From contig CAMGYJ010000007.1 of NCBI GenBank assembly GCA_946122785.1, positions 4,418,909-4,482,908 of the forward strand: 64,000 nucleotides of DNA. Reading direction: 5' to 3'. Made by a program: the position numbers and the translations under genes. Source of the DNA: Linum tenue (lineage: Eukaryota > Streptophyta > Magnoliopsida > Malpighiales > Linaceae). Shown here one piece after another: positions 32,776 to 44,154 of the stretch. Every line of letters starts with the position of its first letter. The stretch's first letter is position 1. The notes beneath the pieces were generated by a model. It was not told the origin of the DNA and made no database searches. It saw only the letters and a list, made by a program, of their open reading frames with translations.

Positions 32776-34307
32776 GGCCTAAATTACACGTTTGGTCACT
32801 CAAATTATATAAAATTTTCATGTTTGCCACCCGAATTACTTTTCTTTCTAATTCGCCACTAACTTTACAAACCATTTCACAGTTAGTCACCGACCGTTAG
32901 TCTCTGTCAAATTCAGTTAACTCTGTTAGTTTTTTGATGACGTGGCAAACGGAACTGATGACTGGACCTTTAACTTAACGACATGTCAATTTAAAAAAAT
33001 TAAAAATTCAAAAAAATTTATTTTACATTGGGATCGGAGTGGCCGCTACACCCTTTTCTTCTTCGCCCATTCCTTCATCGCCGGCTTCCCAAGAAGAATC
33101 CCCAACCCAAAAAAATCCACTATCCTGGGAGAAAATCAAGCTGAGCAATACGTATATGGCACCATAGTGCTCAAATATGGTAACAAATAAAAAAAAATCT
33201 CAGGCCACATGTTTGCGATTCAGATCGATGTTGAGGAGAGAACAACAACTCCCCTTTCGCGAGATCGAAGGCGGAGGTGGCTTCGGATTTCTTCGAGATA
33301 CGGTAGGCGGGTCTGGATGAAAGGAGAAGAAGAAGGCAGTGGAGGTTGTGGCTTTTTTCTCGAGATGGTTGGAGGATCTAGAGGAACAGAGAGGAAGTAT
33401 GGCGGGAGGGAGGGGATCGATCATCTCTCAATCTCTAGATCCAGATAAATCTGATTGTGGAGAAAGCCCAAACGCGCTGTTGTTATCGACGGTGACGAAT
33501 CTAAAAGAAAGAACTCCCGCCGGTGGTGATTGTTGTTGTTGTTGATTGAGGGAGGGAGGGAATGAGTCGTTAATCGCCTGCCTCCGGGGTGAGTGCTACA
33601 GGTCGATGGAGGGAGGGTCGCCTATGTTCAAGGAAAAGGCGTTTGGGGAGAAGAGGATGGAGCAAGAAGACGTCGTTAGGGAGGTAGGTAGAGACTTTGG
33701 GCAAAGTCTAGAGAGGTCTCGGTGATGGTGGGGGGAACAGAGTCGCCGTCGGAGTAGTGGATATAGGGGCAATTAAGAATAAGGTCGACGTCGAGGAGAT
33801 CGGGATGCGACTTCATAAATTCATCGGCGGGAGAGAGTTTGTGTCTTTACAGCTTATAGGTTCATTGACGATTCGTCTTCTAAATTCTGGATTCTTAGGG
33901 TTCGTGTTTGTGGATTTTGATTATAATGAATTTTGACTTCTTTCTGCTTCAATTAATTGTAGTATGTGTTGTGCTTTATTACCATTCTTCTCAATCTGAG
34001 GGTTTGTGTTTTCCAGTACAAGGCTGGGGTTGGGGAAGGCGAAGAAGAAGATGGGTAGGTGCCTAGGTGGAGCAACTCCTTTTTTTTTTTTTTACTTAAC
34101 ATGTCATTAAATTATTATTCCAGTCAGCTGTCCATTTGCCACGTCATCAAAAAACTGACAGAGTTAGTGAAGTTTAACGGAGACTAACGGCAGGTGACTA
34201 ATGGTGAAACGATTTGTAAAGTTAGTGGCGAATCAGAAAGAAAAGTAATTCGAATGGCAAACATGAAATATTTATATAATTTGAGTGACCAAACGTGTAA
34301 TTTAGCC
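32776..34307. mobile_element. Non-autonomous Mutator-like element, possible Pack-MULE
   Basis: Inverted terminal repeats of about 180 bp (ends GGCCTAAATTACACGTTTGG and GGCTAAATTACACGTTTGG) are flanked by an exact 9-bp duplication GATTTCAGA (32767-32775 and 34308-34316). There is no transposase. The interior (about 33040-34070) is clearly richer in G and C than the flanks and contains purine-rich, frame-bearing stretches (for example 33209-33448 on +). This is as expected if pieces of host genes were captured. I could not identify the source genes. Confidence 0.8.
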
Positions 34308-34316
34308 GATTTCAGA

Positions 34317-35205
34317 GACAAAAAATTAAGAGGCCCGAGAAAATAGCTGTAGTGCGATTTTTGTGAAAGTATTTAATTACCTTTTTATCCCTAGATAAAA
34401 ATAAGGAGAAGCCAACAAATTTGAAATGCTAAAAAGTAAATGAAAGTGTGCTATATATTATTGAAGGATTAAATAATGCATTACAAATTTACAATTTACA
34501 ATCATCGTTTGTTTTGGGATATCCGGCTTGGAGTCTATAGAAGTTATTATCTTTAATACTATATATATATATATATATATAAATTGTATATTATTTATTC
34601 GTTTAAAGTTTTTGATTTTTATTAATGTCAAGTTGTTTCATTTCTTTTCATTCATTTGATGGTTCGTGTATTAAAAATATGCAAAACCCATATAACATAT
34701 TTATGCGTATTTAATGAAATACATTATTAAAATGAATATTATTTACCCATTTATTTGTTTTGAAAAAATTGACTTCATATATGTTATGACTATCGACGTA
34801 ATACTAGATGAAATATCAATTTATAGATGAAGTAAAATACTCATATGTATTTTATATGTACCTAATTTTTTTTCCAAATTTGGAGAGTTTCGAAAATACT
34901 CGGTAATTTATTTTAATGAAGAAAACAATATAGATACTAAGAATATATAAGACCTTTGTGGGTAAGATCACAAGATAGAAATAATAAGACAATAAAAGAC
35001 CTTCAATTTTTCTTCTGCTAAGCAGGTTTCCCTTCTTGTTTTCAGCTCATTCCAGCCATTTAAAGGCTTTGTCTTTCTTTTTGATGGGTATCCCTTTCCC
35101 CACCTGATGGTTGAGCTTTTGTTCTCCGTTCTGGTGATTTAGATTAGTGATAATAGTCAGATCTAAGATGTGATGGGAGGTTCTCTTCCTCATCCCCCCA
35201 TTCGG
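34317..35205. other. AT-rich spacer
   Basis: Includes a short TA microsatellite at about 34560-34581. No supported gene. Confidence 0.5.
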
Positions 35206-35213
35206 GTACGGTG

Positions 35214-35782
35214 TAGTGGCGTATTCAGGATTTCGTCTAAAGTGGGTCCAATTAGAAGAAAAATACACATGATAAAATAGTTTTTGTTAACTTTGCTAAT
35301 TATTCATGATATAATTTTATATTGAAATTTTTTGGTAAATTAAAATACGTTAGTAGTCGAAACTACCATATATATCACCCTGTGTACCAAATAATTATTA
35401 ATGATTTAGTTAGTTGTACTCTTCGAATGACGTTCTTTGTAAAGAACAATTTAGTATCAACAACTCAAGTTTTTTAGAGAAGTATAATAATGAATCTTAC
35501 ACAAAATAATAATTCATGATTTAATTAGTCGTTCGTTTTTAAAATGATGTTCTTTATTAAGAATCGTTTAATATCAATAAATCGAGTTGTTAAAAGTTTC
35601 ACAAATCGAAATACCAGGTGCTTAAGAAATAATGTCGCAAAGATTCAAACACAAAACGTTTCGATAAACTATTCTCGATAAGATACCCCCCTAATTTTTT
35701 GTATCGACTAACTATTGTACTTAATTTAACTATATTCTATCCGAACCAGGACCCACCCTTCTATACTCTCCCTCCGCCACTG
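35214..35782. mobile_element. hAT-like non-autonomous element
   Basis: Short inverted ends TAGTGGCG and CAGTGGCGG are flanked by an exact 8-bp duplication GTACGGTG (35206-35213 and 35783-35790), the size made by hAT transposases. The interior is AT-rich and non-coding. Confidence 0.75.
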
Positions 35783-36155
35783 GTACGGTGGGAATCAATC
35801 CCCTGTTTTGGCGCACGGTGGCGACGGCGACGTCGGTTGGGTTTTGAGTGGGTATAGCTTCGAAAGCCTTTTCTTGGTTTGGCCCGGATCTGGGCCCTAC
35901 TAGGAGCTGGCCCACATATTTTGGGCCTCTCTAATTTGGTTTTCACAATCAATCACTTTTTTTTTTTAATTTTCCTTTTGGGTTTCGCGTCGTTTGCATT
36001 CTCAATGAACATACCTTTCAAACAAACCAAAAATTCTTTCTTGGGATTTTGATTGTATTTTTATTTAATTGGACTTCAAAAACTTCTAAGTTTTTTATTT
36101 TTTATTTTCGAGTGATATAAAGAGAGTACAAGAATTATACAAACAAAACTACTCA

Positions 36156-36553
36156 ATAGTAATGACAATGAGCAGGTCCGGGACGGGTTTCTTGGTACCC
36201 AAACCCGCCCCGTGGCAGGTCGGGTAACTTATCACGAGTCGCAGGTCGGGGCAAGTCGCAGGTCGGGGCAGATCGACCCAATGAGTATGCAATTTATATG
36301 AAAAACATTCAATATTATAATATATGTAGTTAAATTATTAGAAAATTTGAGGGTTTCACTAATTTACAAATTTATTATAGCTAAATTACATGTAATTTAG
36401 GCAAAAAAACGGATCGAGAATGGAGCGGATAAGGACAAATCGGATCGATGAAAGTACCCATACCCATCCCGCCTATGAGACGAGTCGAACCCGCCACAAA
36501 ACAGACCAAACAAATTGAGTAAAACAGATGAGGTCAAAATTGTCATCCCTACT
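36156..36553. mobile_element. hAT-like MITE
   Basis: The ends ATAGTAATGACAATG and, inverted, AGTAGGGATGACAATT are flanked by an 8-bp duplication ACTACTCA (36148-36155 and 36554-36561). The body has G/C-rich near-terminal parts (CGGGTAACTT and CATCCCGCC) and an AT-rich centre. No coding frame. Confidence 0.65.
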
Positions 36554-36561
36554 ACTACTCA

Positions 36562-37135
36562 CTCAGAAACTGTGAAACCATCCCGACCAATAGTTATACT
36601 TCAAATACTTCATGTTATCAATGCATAAAGTTGGATGCCTATTATAAGCGTTCGTTTCCTGCACACAAATAAACTTTCTTCCTAAGAGGTTTATTTTTAT
36701 GCACTGTTTCCGTATCTTTCAATCATTTCATCATGTTCGAGATAGCCATAATGATTCCTTAGTAGCAGACCCATTCATGGCAAAATTGTGAGACGTCCCA
36801 ATCCACAGCAACCACTAGCTAAACTGGACCACAATCACCTTCCAACAAATATGCAAAATCCAGTACGTTAGTGAACGGAGGTTTCTCCGGCTACCGCCCC
36901 TGGTTTCGTCGGAGCAGACACCGCGTAACGGCAATTGATCTGCAGAAAAAAATCGAACGGAGAACAATGCCGGTATTTTCCAACCAACACAATAAAAATC
37001 TCTTTCAAGCATTTCATCAAACACCTTATCAGTGTGGCCTCCACAACAGTCACCACAAAACAACAAAAGGGTATTTCCGACCAACACATCCCACCAACAA
37101 CCTCACCAAGAGTTAACAATTTTTTACACGGCACT
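36562..37135. other. 3' flank of the carboxylesterase gene
   Basis: No gene supported; short frames on both strands are unconvincing. Probably the 3' untranslated region of the minus-strand gene starting at 38164. Confidence 0.4.
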
Positions 37136-38164
37136 TCAGCCGGCGGACTTCCGGGCAACGAAATCCCTCACCTGAGCGAAAACCTCCGCGGATTCCGGCA
37201 GCTCGGGGAACATGTAGAACGCGTGGATCATATTCGGGTACTCGACCAGCGTCGCTTCCTTCCCCGACCGCTTCAGCCACTCGTAGTACCTCCGCTGCCA
37301 GTCCTGCAGCGGGTCCAGCCCGCCGACGATCACCACCGTCTCCGGGTACTCCTTACCGGAAATATCCGACCCGGTCACGTTCGCCGCGTGGTGGTCCCGG
37401 GTCGACCCGTCCGGCAGGAACGCCTTCCACAGCCAATCGGTCCGGTCGAGCGACACCAGCACCGAGTTGCTGCGGAATCGGATCTCCGATTCCGACCTCT
37501 CTTCCCCTCCGAAGAAAGGCTGTATGGATACCTGCCCCAAGACCCGGAGCCTCCGGAAACCCGACCCGCCCGCCCGAACCGCGACGTGGTGCGCTATGTT
37601 CGCCCCGGCGCTGTCCCCGGCCAGGAAGCACTTCCCGATGTCGGCGTTCTCCGGCAACGCCCCGGCGTCGCCGTCGAGGAATCGGAGGACGTCGAATCCG
37701 TCGTCGTACTGGCAGGGGAATCGATGCTCCGGCGTGAGGCGGTAGTTCACGGAGACCACGATCGCGGGGAGGCTCCGCGCGAATCGACGGCAGACTAGGT
37801 CGTAGCCGACGCTGGCGGCGCTGAGGAAGGCGAATCCGCCGCCGTGGAAGAAGACGAGGACCGGGAGGCCGCCGCCGCCTGCGGCGGCGGCGGATGTGGC
37901 GGGAGCGTAGACGCGGAACCACAAGTTGCGGGAGGCGTCGACGGTGACGTCGGAGGAGACGACGGATTGGATCGGAGTGGTGGAGGCAGGGCACTTGAGG
38001 TCGAGGAAGCTGAGGAGGCGGCGATTGACCGTACCGTCGTGGCGGCGGCCGAGGTCGGAGAGCGCGGAGACGACGGAGACTGCGAGGCGCGTCCTCCACG
38101 GGAGAGGATTGGCCGGAGGAGCGACCGGAGGAGCTAGCTTCGAACCTGTGCCGCTGCTGTTCAT
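37136..38164 (-). CDS. GID1-like carboxylesterase (CXE18-type)
   Basis: Intronless, 342 aa, plant class I carboxylesterase of the alpha/beta-hydrolase fold. The oxyanion-hole motif HGGG is at residues 107-110 and the nucleophile motif GDSAG at about 183-187 (Ser about 185). The acid is likely the Asp in GGLDPLQD (about 283) and the base the His in MIHAFYMF (about 314). All three catalytic residues are present, so this is an enzyme and not the gibberellin receptor GID1, which replaces the catalytic His. The best family match by memory is Arabidopsis probable carboxylesterase 18 (344 aa). The start MNSSGTG is chosen because the frame upstream is a poly-Lys stretch encoded by a T-run in the leader. 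The substrate is unknown. Third codon positions are G/C-rich, which creates long spurious frames on the other strand and in other frames. Confidence 0.9.
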   Translation of the reverse strand: MNSSGTGSKLAPPVAPPANPLPWRTRLAVSVVSALSDLGRRHDGTVNRRLLSFLDLKCPASTTPIQSVVSSDVTVDASRNLWFRVYAPATSAAAAGGGGLPVLVFFHGGGFAFLSAASVGYDLVCRRFARSLPAIVVSVNYRLTPEHRFPCQYDDGFDVLRFLDGDAGALPENADIGKCFLAGDSAGANIAHHVAVRAGGSGFRRLRVLGQVSIQPFFGGEERSESEIRFRSNSVLVSLDRTDWLWKAFLPDGSTRDHHAANVTGSDISGKEYPETVVIVGGLDPLQDWQRRYYEWLKRSGKEATLVEYPNMIHAFYMFPELPESAEVFAQVRDFVARKSAG

Positions 38165-38654
38165 GGCTGCCGTGATTTTTTTTTTTTTTTTGTAGTGGAG
38201 CTGGTCGACCTTCAAAGTTCAAATCGCTATTTATTTCGGAGAAGAAGACAAGAGCGTTACGTACGTTTTGAGAAGAAGACAAGAGAACGTTCCTTTCTTT
38301 ATTATCTCTCTCCTCCATTCTCTCGTTTTCTCCGCCGCCCACCATTAAAAAATATAAAAGGAATCAATACGGAGAATCGCCGCCGCCGATAACAATCCGA
38401 ACCCGGGAGAACGGAGGTTTACAGCCATGGCGGTAGTCCAACCGAGACAGAAACCGTCTCTTTCAGGCATTTCATCGAACACCTTCTCAGCATGGGCTCA
38501 CATCATTGCACAACAGTCACCCACCTTACCTAGAATTAAGAATTTTTACACGGCACTTCCTGTAATTCATGGTGACATTGAAAGGAAATGTATGTGAGTG
38601 TGAGTTGAAGATGAATCTCGGCCGTAGTTGCCAAGCCAAAAGCCATTCCTGTGT
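38165..38654. other. Carboxylesterase promoter and Nudix 3' region
   Basis: No separate gene. An A/T-rich TATA-like segment on the minus strand (AAATAAATAG, about 38226-38235) may serve the carboxylesterase. The stretch 38455-38525 partly repeats the flank at 37000-37115 (TTTCAGGCATTTCATCGAAC). Confidence 0.35.
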
Positions 38655-40853
38655 TTACTGAAGGTGAGGGTGGAAGGCTGAGAACACTTCCTTGTAGACT
38701 GGCTTCTTGAAATCTACCGCCTGCATTTTGAGACATGAACATCAGCAGCAGGCAGGGAAGTTGTGAGTTGTAAGAAAAGAGAATCACTGAATCAAAATGC
38801 TGGTTTCGGTTCAATATCTCGCGAAACTACGTAATGTCGCTCACACGATCGATTACTTTGTCGGCTGACATCCACGACCATTCCCCAAACTCGGGTTTCT
38901 CACTGCCATCGCCCAACAGATTGATCTCCTCCTCTTCCTTCCCAGTGAACTTGAGCAGAAACCTGCACGTGTGTTCGATCAAGACGGGGGAATGAGGTTG
39001 GAGTCGAGGCTAGCAATTAACAAGCAATGCAAGCTGTTTTAACCCTGCACTCACCACTTTTGTGCTTGACCTTTGCAGTCAGTTCCCCATTGTTGTTTAA
39101 GCTTTTCCCTGACTTGTGGCGGGAAGTCGTATGTCAACCAAAAGGGTGCCTGCAACAATAACGCGATCACGATACCTCGTTGTCAAACCTTGTGCCCATG
39201 CTAATTGGTACGTTTTCAACCTTGTGCCGCTTAGCTGGGTGGAACTGTTTGATGGTAAATATATTTGGATCAAGTGCAACCTTTGTATTGGAATTAGGCT
39301 TGTTACGTCTACGAAACAGTAGTGATATTCATTGGAGTCAAAACTATAATATATCGATCAGACCAAGGGTAAGAAAGCAGCATTATGTTTAAATGGAAAA
39401 ACCTCTGCAAGGATCTCTGCAGAGCTGACTCCAGTCTCTTCTTTTAGTTCCCGGAGAGCAGCAGCTTTTGGGTCTTCGCTCTCGTCAATGCCACCCTGCC
39501 ACAAGTAGTTGTTAAGAACAGCACGACAGAATCCGATCCAATCCATGGAGCAATGAGAGCTACAGCCAGAGCAGTATATCCAATCAACAAGTTAGCTGTA
39601 CATGAGATAAAAGGACAATGCAGGACCATGATCACTCAGAAGAAATGATATGCTGGCATATGTAATTATGTATACGCCTCCAAGTAAAAGTTTCTTATCA
39701 AATTAACCATCAAGAAGAAGCTGCCACATTACCCCCTCTGCATTTGCGCTGCCTTATACCTTGGCTATGAAAACACACCAGCAAATTAACAATACAAGCA
39801 GTCTGTATGAATCCCAATTAACTCCAAACCTTCAACAGGCAAAATTTTCTAACAAGTGATTCCTTTCTAGCAACTATATGATTCATAATCTGGCAACAAA
39901 CAGAAGTTGTCTTTTCACAATATAGTGTAGGCATTGGTCCAGTGCCACTTCCGAAAACCGCACAACTTACAGAAAGAATCAGTACCTCAGTCTCACCTTC
40001 AATGAGATGCAGGTTCTTCTATTATGATTGGGAAAACCAATGATTGCTACAGATGAAGTAAACCCACAACATCTAAGACTTTCGGGGCGAAACTAATCGA
40101 AGTACCTGACTGCTTGAGTCCTCTCCTCTCAAAAGTTCCCCTACAAGATCTCAAATTGACACCTCTTTTGGACAAAACCAGGAGGAGAAGCATTCTCAAT
40201 CATTCTTACTGAACTTGCACAATGGCTCCTCGAGTTATCTAATGATGTAGCTAATGGCTAGCGCCTACCAACGACAGTTCAGGTTATGGCAGCAGCTTAC
40301 AATCAGCTGAAACATCAGTGTAAGGAACTTGACCCGAGATAAAAGAGTAATGCAGAAGGCTATACAACACAAAAGGTTGATCAAAAAAATTAATCACCAA
40401 AGATTATCAAGTAATGGGATCGGGAAATTCACCTGTGGCATCTGCCATGAATCCGGTATGTCCAGTCTTGAAGCGGCAAATATCTACACAATTTGCAATT
40501 TCAGGATTGGCAAACGACGATTCCAATGCGGCCTCTAGTTCTCGATGGGAAACTAAAGAGGAGAAACACCATACCTTCTTAGATGGGTTGATGAGACAAA
40601 TACCCACGTTTCTTCTGTAACCTTCAGGGGGAGACTCCATTGATGACGACAACGATGAAGATGCTGATAAACTTCTGAGCTCTAATGGGTCGGTGGAGAG
40701 CTTCAAAGAGGTACAGAAAGGTGGCAGTTTGGTGAATTTGTGCAACTTGGGAGGGCAGTTTGAGAAGGACAGAGTGGGAACAATGGAGAGCATCTGATTC
40801 CGAGGAGGGCGACGGAGCTGCGAATACGAGAGCAGGGTCCTGCAAACTGCCAT
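38655..40853 (-). CDS. Nudix hydrolase, plastid NUDT26/27 type
   Basis: Nudix enzymes of this group hydrolyse diadenosine polyphosphates and related nucleotides; plant NUDT26 and NUDT27 act in plastids. Six coding exons: 40853-40575, 40483-40433, 39495-39403, 39149-39055, 38962-38845 and 38720-38655. All have GT-AG borders and matching phase and give 233 aa. A Ser/Pro-rich N-terminus suits a transit peptide. It is followed by [33 protein letters not shown], and a complete Nudix box from GGIDESE through REL.EE.GV. The C-terminal blocks [19 protein letters not shown] and [18 protein letters not shown] match the Ap4A-type group. The frame is open further up to an ATG at 40967, but MAVCRT better suits a transit peptide. 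Confidence 0.9.
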
Positions 40854-41124
40854 TTCCCCATCACTCCAAAAGTTTCTCGCTTTCAATACGCTAGAGCTGA
40901 AGTGCCAGCCAATTGGAAGAGAGAACGAGCCCAAAATTTCCAAGCCAAGACTTATCAAAAGCCTCATTGGCCCATTGCCCTTAGGCCTTAGATGGGCTGA
41001 TTGATTTTCGGTTAGTGTTTCAACTCATCTCTTCCAAATTCCAATCGACCATGGAAGCGACCTCCGGCGGCCGGCACAACCGTTTCATCTGACATTCTCC
41101 GGCTAATTCATCAGCAAAAGGCAA

Positions 41125-42880
41125 ATGAGCCAAGCGATGCTGGAAACGCACCGCCAGGCTTTGTATATAGTCACAAAGATGGTGAAAGTCCCGCCTTTCA
41201 GGGCTCTATCAATCTTCAACTCCTCTGTTCTTCAGGGTGTCCATCACACTGATCACAGTACCCATTCAGTTTCCCTAGTCCTCCAACATCTCCTTCACTC
41301 CAGCATGGCATCGAATGCACAGTCGCTTCTTCAGCGGGTACTTTCTAATCGAATCCCTTCACCTTTCTTCTCCGTTTCATCTCTCCTTCAGTATTTAACA
41401 CAACCCAACTTGAGCTCAAGCTCATCAATTAGTGTCCTTCTATATGAATCCATTGTCAATGCCCATGTTCATTCCCAGTTGACAGATGATGCCCAGTTCT
41501 ATTTCCATAAAATGGTTGAGAGAGGCCTTGTTCCTGAAGGCCGTGACATTCAATAACCTGTTGGGTTGTCTGGTGAAGTCAGGCTGTTATGAAAGGTCCT
41601 GGAGTTTTTTCCAAGGAGTGAAGGGAAGGGTTAAAACGGATGTGTACAGTTTTGGGATAATGGTGAAAGGTTGTTGCTAGTCTGGTGATTTGGATGGAGC
41701 TTTTAAGGTTCTGGCTCAGTTGGAGGAGATGGGTCTATCTCCAAATGTTGTTATATACACTACTTTGATTGATGGTTGCTGTAAGAAGGGTGATATCGAA
41801 AGGGCCAGATTGCTGTTCAGTAGAATGTGGGAGCTGGGTTTGGCTGCTAATGAGTATACTTACACTGCTTTGATTAATGGACTCTTTAAGAAAGGACTGA
41901 GAAGAGATGGGTTTAAGTTATACGAGAAGATGCAGCTGAGTGGAGTAGTTCCTAATCTCTATACCTACAATTGCCTGATGAACGAATACTGCAATGAAAT
42001 GAGAATGTACAGAGCTTCTGCTCTGTTTGAAGAAATGTGTGAAGGTGGCATTGTGCCTAATGTGGTTTCCTACAATATTCTAATTGGTGGCATGTGTAAA
42101 GATATGAGGCTCCGGGAAGCAGAGAAGCTGGTCGGTCGAATGAAAGGAGCAGGCGTCGTTCCAAACTTGATCACGTATAACAATATCATAGGTGGGTTTT
42201 GTAGCAAGAGAATGTTTGACAAGGCTTTGAGCTGGTTAGATGAAATGCAGTTGAATGGGCTATCGCCTTCGTTAGTTACTTACAATGTTCTCATTCAGGG
42301 GTATTCTAGTGCTGGTTATTTAGCTAGAGTGACTGCTTTGGTGAGGGAGATGGAAGATAGAGGTTTCACTCCTTCTGCAGTGACATATACAATCTTACTT
42401 AATACTTATGTGAAGTCTGGGGATATGGAGAAAGCTTTTCAACTTTTGTCCTCCATGAAGAATGCTGGTTTGGTTCCTGATGCCTACACTTATGGAGCAT
42501 TGATAAATGGGTTCTGCAAAAATGGGAACATGAAGGATGCCGCAAAAGTATTTAGATCCATGAGAGAAATGCCGCTCGAGCCTAGCGATTTAATATACAA
42601 CACAATGATCAGTGGATACTGCAACGAAGGTAGCTCCTACAGGGCCTTGAGGTTGCTTGAGGAAATGGAGGGAAAAGGATTAGTTCCAAATGTGGCTAGT
42701 TATAGTTCCACCATTGCAGTCTTGTGTAAGGATGGGAAGTGCCAACACGCAGAAGCGATATTGAACAGTATGATTGGGAAAGGATTGAAGCCTAACATCT
42801 CCATCTATAATAAGATCCTCGACGCCAGATTTGAAGGACTGAAGGAAACTGGGAAAGTGGAGAGAGCCAATGTCGTGTAG
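41125..42880 (+). pseudogene. PPR gene close to At4g11690 (ABO8), broken
   Basis: PPR proteins bind organellar RNA. The closest family member I recall, Arabidopsis ABO8, is a mitochondrial protein needed for nad4 intron splicing. The reading frame runs from 41125 to GLVPE, then shifts. Between GAA (41536-41538) and GTG (41543) there are four bases where three are expected, a one-base insertion. The new frame continues VTFNNLLGCLVKSGC to VYSFGIMVKGCC, then meets TAG (41678-41680) where the relative has Glu. It is open again to 42880. That last part has about ten clean P-type PPR motifs (such as PNVVIYTTLIDGCCKKGD) and an intact family C-terminus except for a short end. No intron explains the breaks. 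It is either a recent pseudogene or a sequence error at two sites. Confidence 0.8.
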
Positions 42881-43885
42881 CTTGGTGGAGTGACGAAAAC
42901 TGATCTGTTACTCTGATGTGCAAGCCTAGATTTGCTCTGGAACAGTTAAGTAATGCTCAAGCACCAACTTGTTTCTGCTTTCTATGGATGTATAGAACAA
43001 CCACCTTCCCCTCAATCAAATCGTTACGCGTTGATATCAACATTTAGGTGGGATATACAGATGTGGTATGTACATTACTGATATTGCTGGTTTATGCTCA
43101 AATGCTACTCAGTACTTTGTTAACAGATGAATGTTGATAGGTCTTACTTGCTGGAAATGCGAAGAAAGCGTTGGAAATGCAGCTGAGAGATCTCGTATTA
43201 CTGTGTGTGTTGTTAATCGCTCTGATGTCCATCGATGGAAAATTTGAAGGTTGAACAATGAGGTTAGCCCTACTGACCAGCAGGCTGTCGATTTACTTAG
43301 CAGTGGTTGTGCATCCAGTCCAGCATATTGAAAACATGTTGTTCCATTGTTTTCCTGCTGATGTTGTTGCTCTTTCTGGCTGCCTGACTGTTGCTGCGAG
43401 GCATGCATGGCGTTTTCTACATGGGTTATGATTCTACTGATTCTTTTTTGTAAGTTTTAGGGCGGGCAAGCTGCTGCCGACTGCTAGAAGAGCAGGTATT
43501 TCTCATGCTGATTGATATTCTTCCTCTCATGACCAAAGGGACCACCTTGTTTTCCTTGTTTGGTTGTACCTCTGCCAGATTACAATGTTGAAATTGTAGC
43601 GTTTTTTCTCCAATGAACACACCACCATTTTTGTTGAATTTGTCAGAGTTTGAGAGATGCTGGTGACTCAGAGGTCCACTACATGGCTAGACTTTGGTAA
43701 TGGAAGAAAAAGAGTGGTCAAGAAGAATGGAACTGAATGTGTATATATCCAGGCAGACATCGTGAGGGAATCTGTTGCAAAAGACTTTCCCCTAACAATT
43801 AACTTTCTGATTAAGGGTTGCTTTTGACGTGTATACTACCGTTTAATATGTCTCAATATGACTATATCTCTGACATAAAAAAAAA
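42881..43885. other. PPR 3' flank
   Basis: Short minus-strand frames (43408-43109 and 43620-43426) are Gln/Ser-rich and without resemblance to a family. Nothing else is seen. Confidence 0.35.
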
Positions 43886-44154
43886 AGTCACGAGTATTTA
43901 TTATCCAAATCTTTTTCAGATTCATTTTTGTTAGCCAAACTTATCGAAATACTAAAAATTAGCCAAACGTTGTGTAATGCATCAAAATGTTAATCTCTGT
44001 GTATCTCTTTCAAGCCAGTATCATGTTGTCAAGTCAATATTACTAACAAAATTGCTAACTGAAAGTTAACAATTGGCTAATTATTTGTAATTCAATAGAT
44101 TTGGCTAATAAAAAAGAATCTGAAAAATGTTTGGGTAATAAATAGTCATTACCC
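43886..44154. mobile_element. Diverged relative of the 29.1-kb Mutator-like MITE
   Basis: The left part has TATTTATTATCCAAATCTTT and CAGATTC. The right part, inverted, has TATTTATTACCCAAACATTT and CAGATTC, matching the terminal repeats at 29120 and 29492. Possible A-rich duplicated target TATAAAAAA is ambiguous. Confidence 0.6.

Noticed and set aside
37136..38164. Gibberellin receptor GID1
   Set aside because: The complete Ser-Asp-His triad is present, whereas GID1 lacks the catalytic His; the N-terminal lid also differs.
43109..43620. Two minus-strand ORFs after the PPR gene
   Set aside because: Gln/Ser-rich, no conserved motif, no splice-consistent partner exon.
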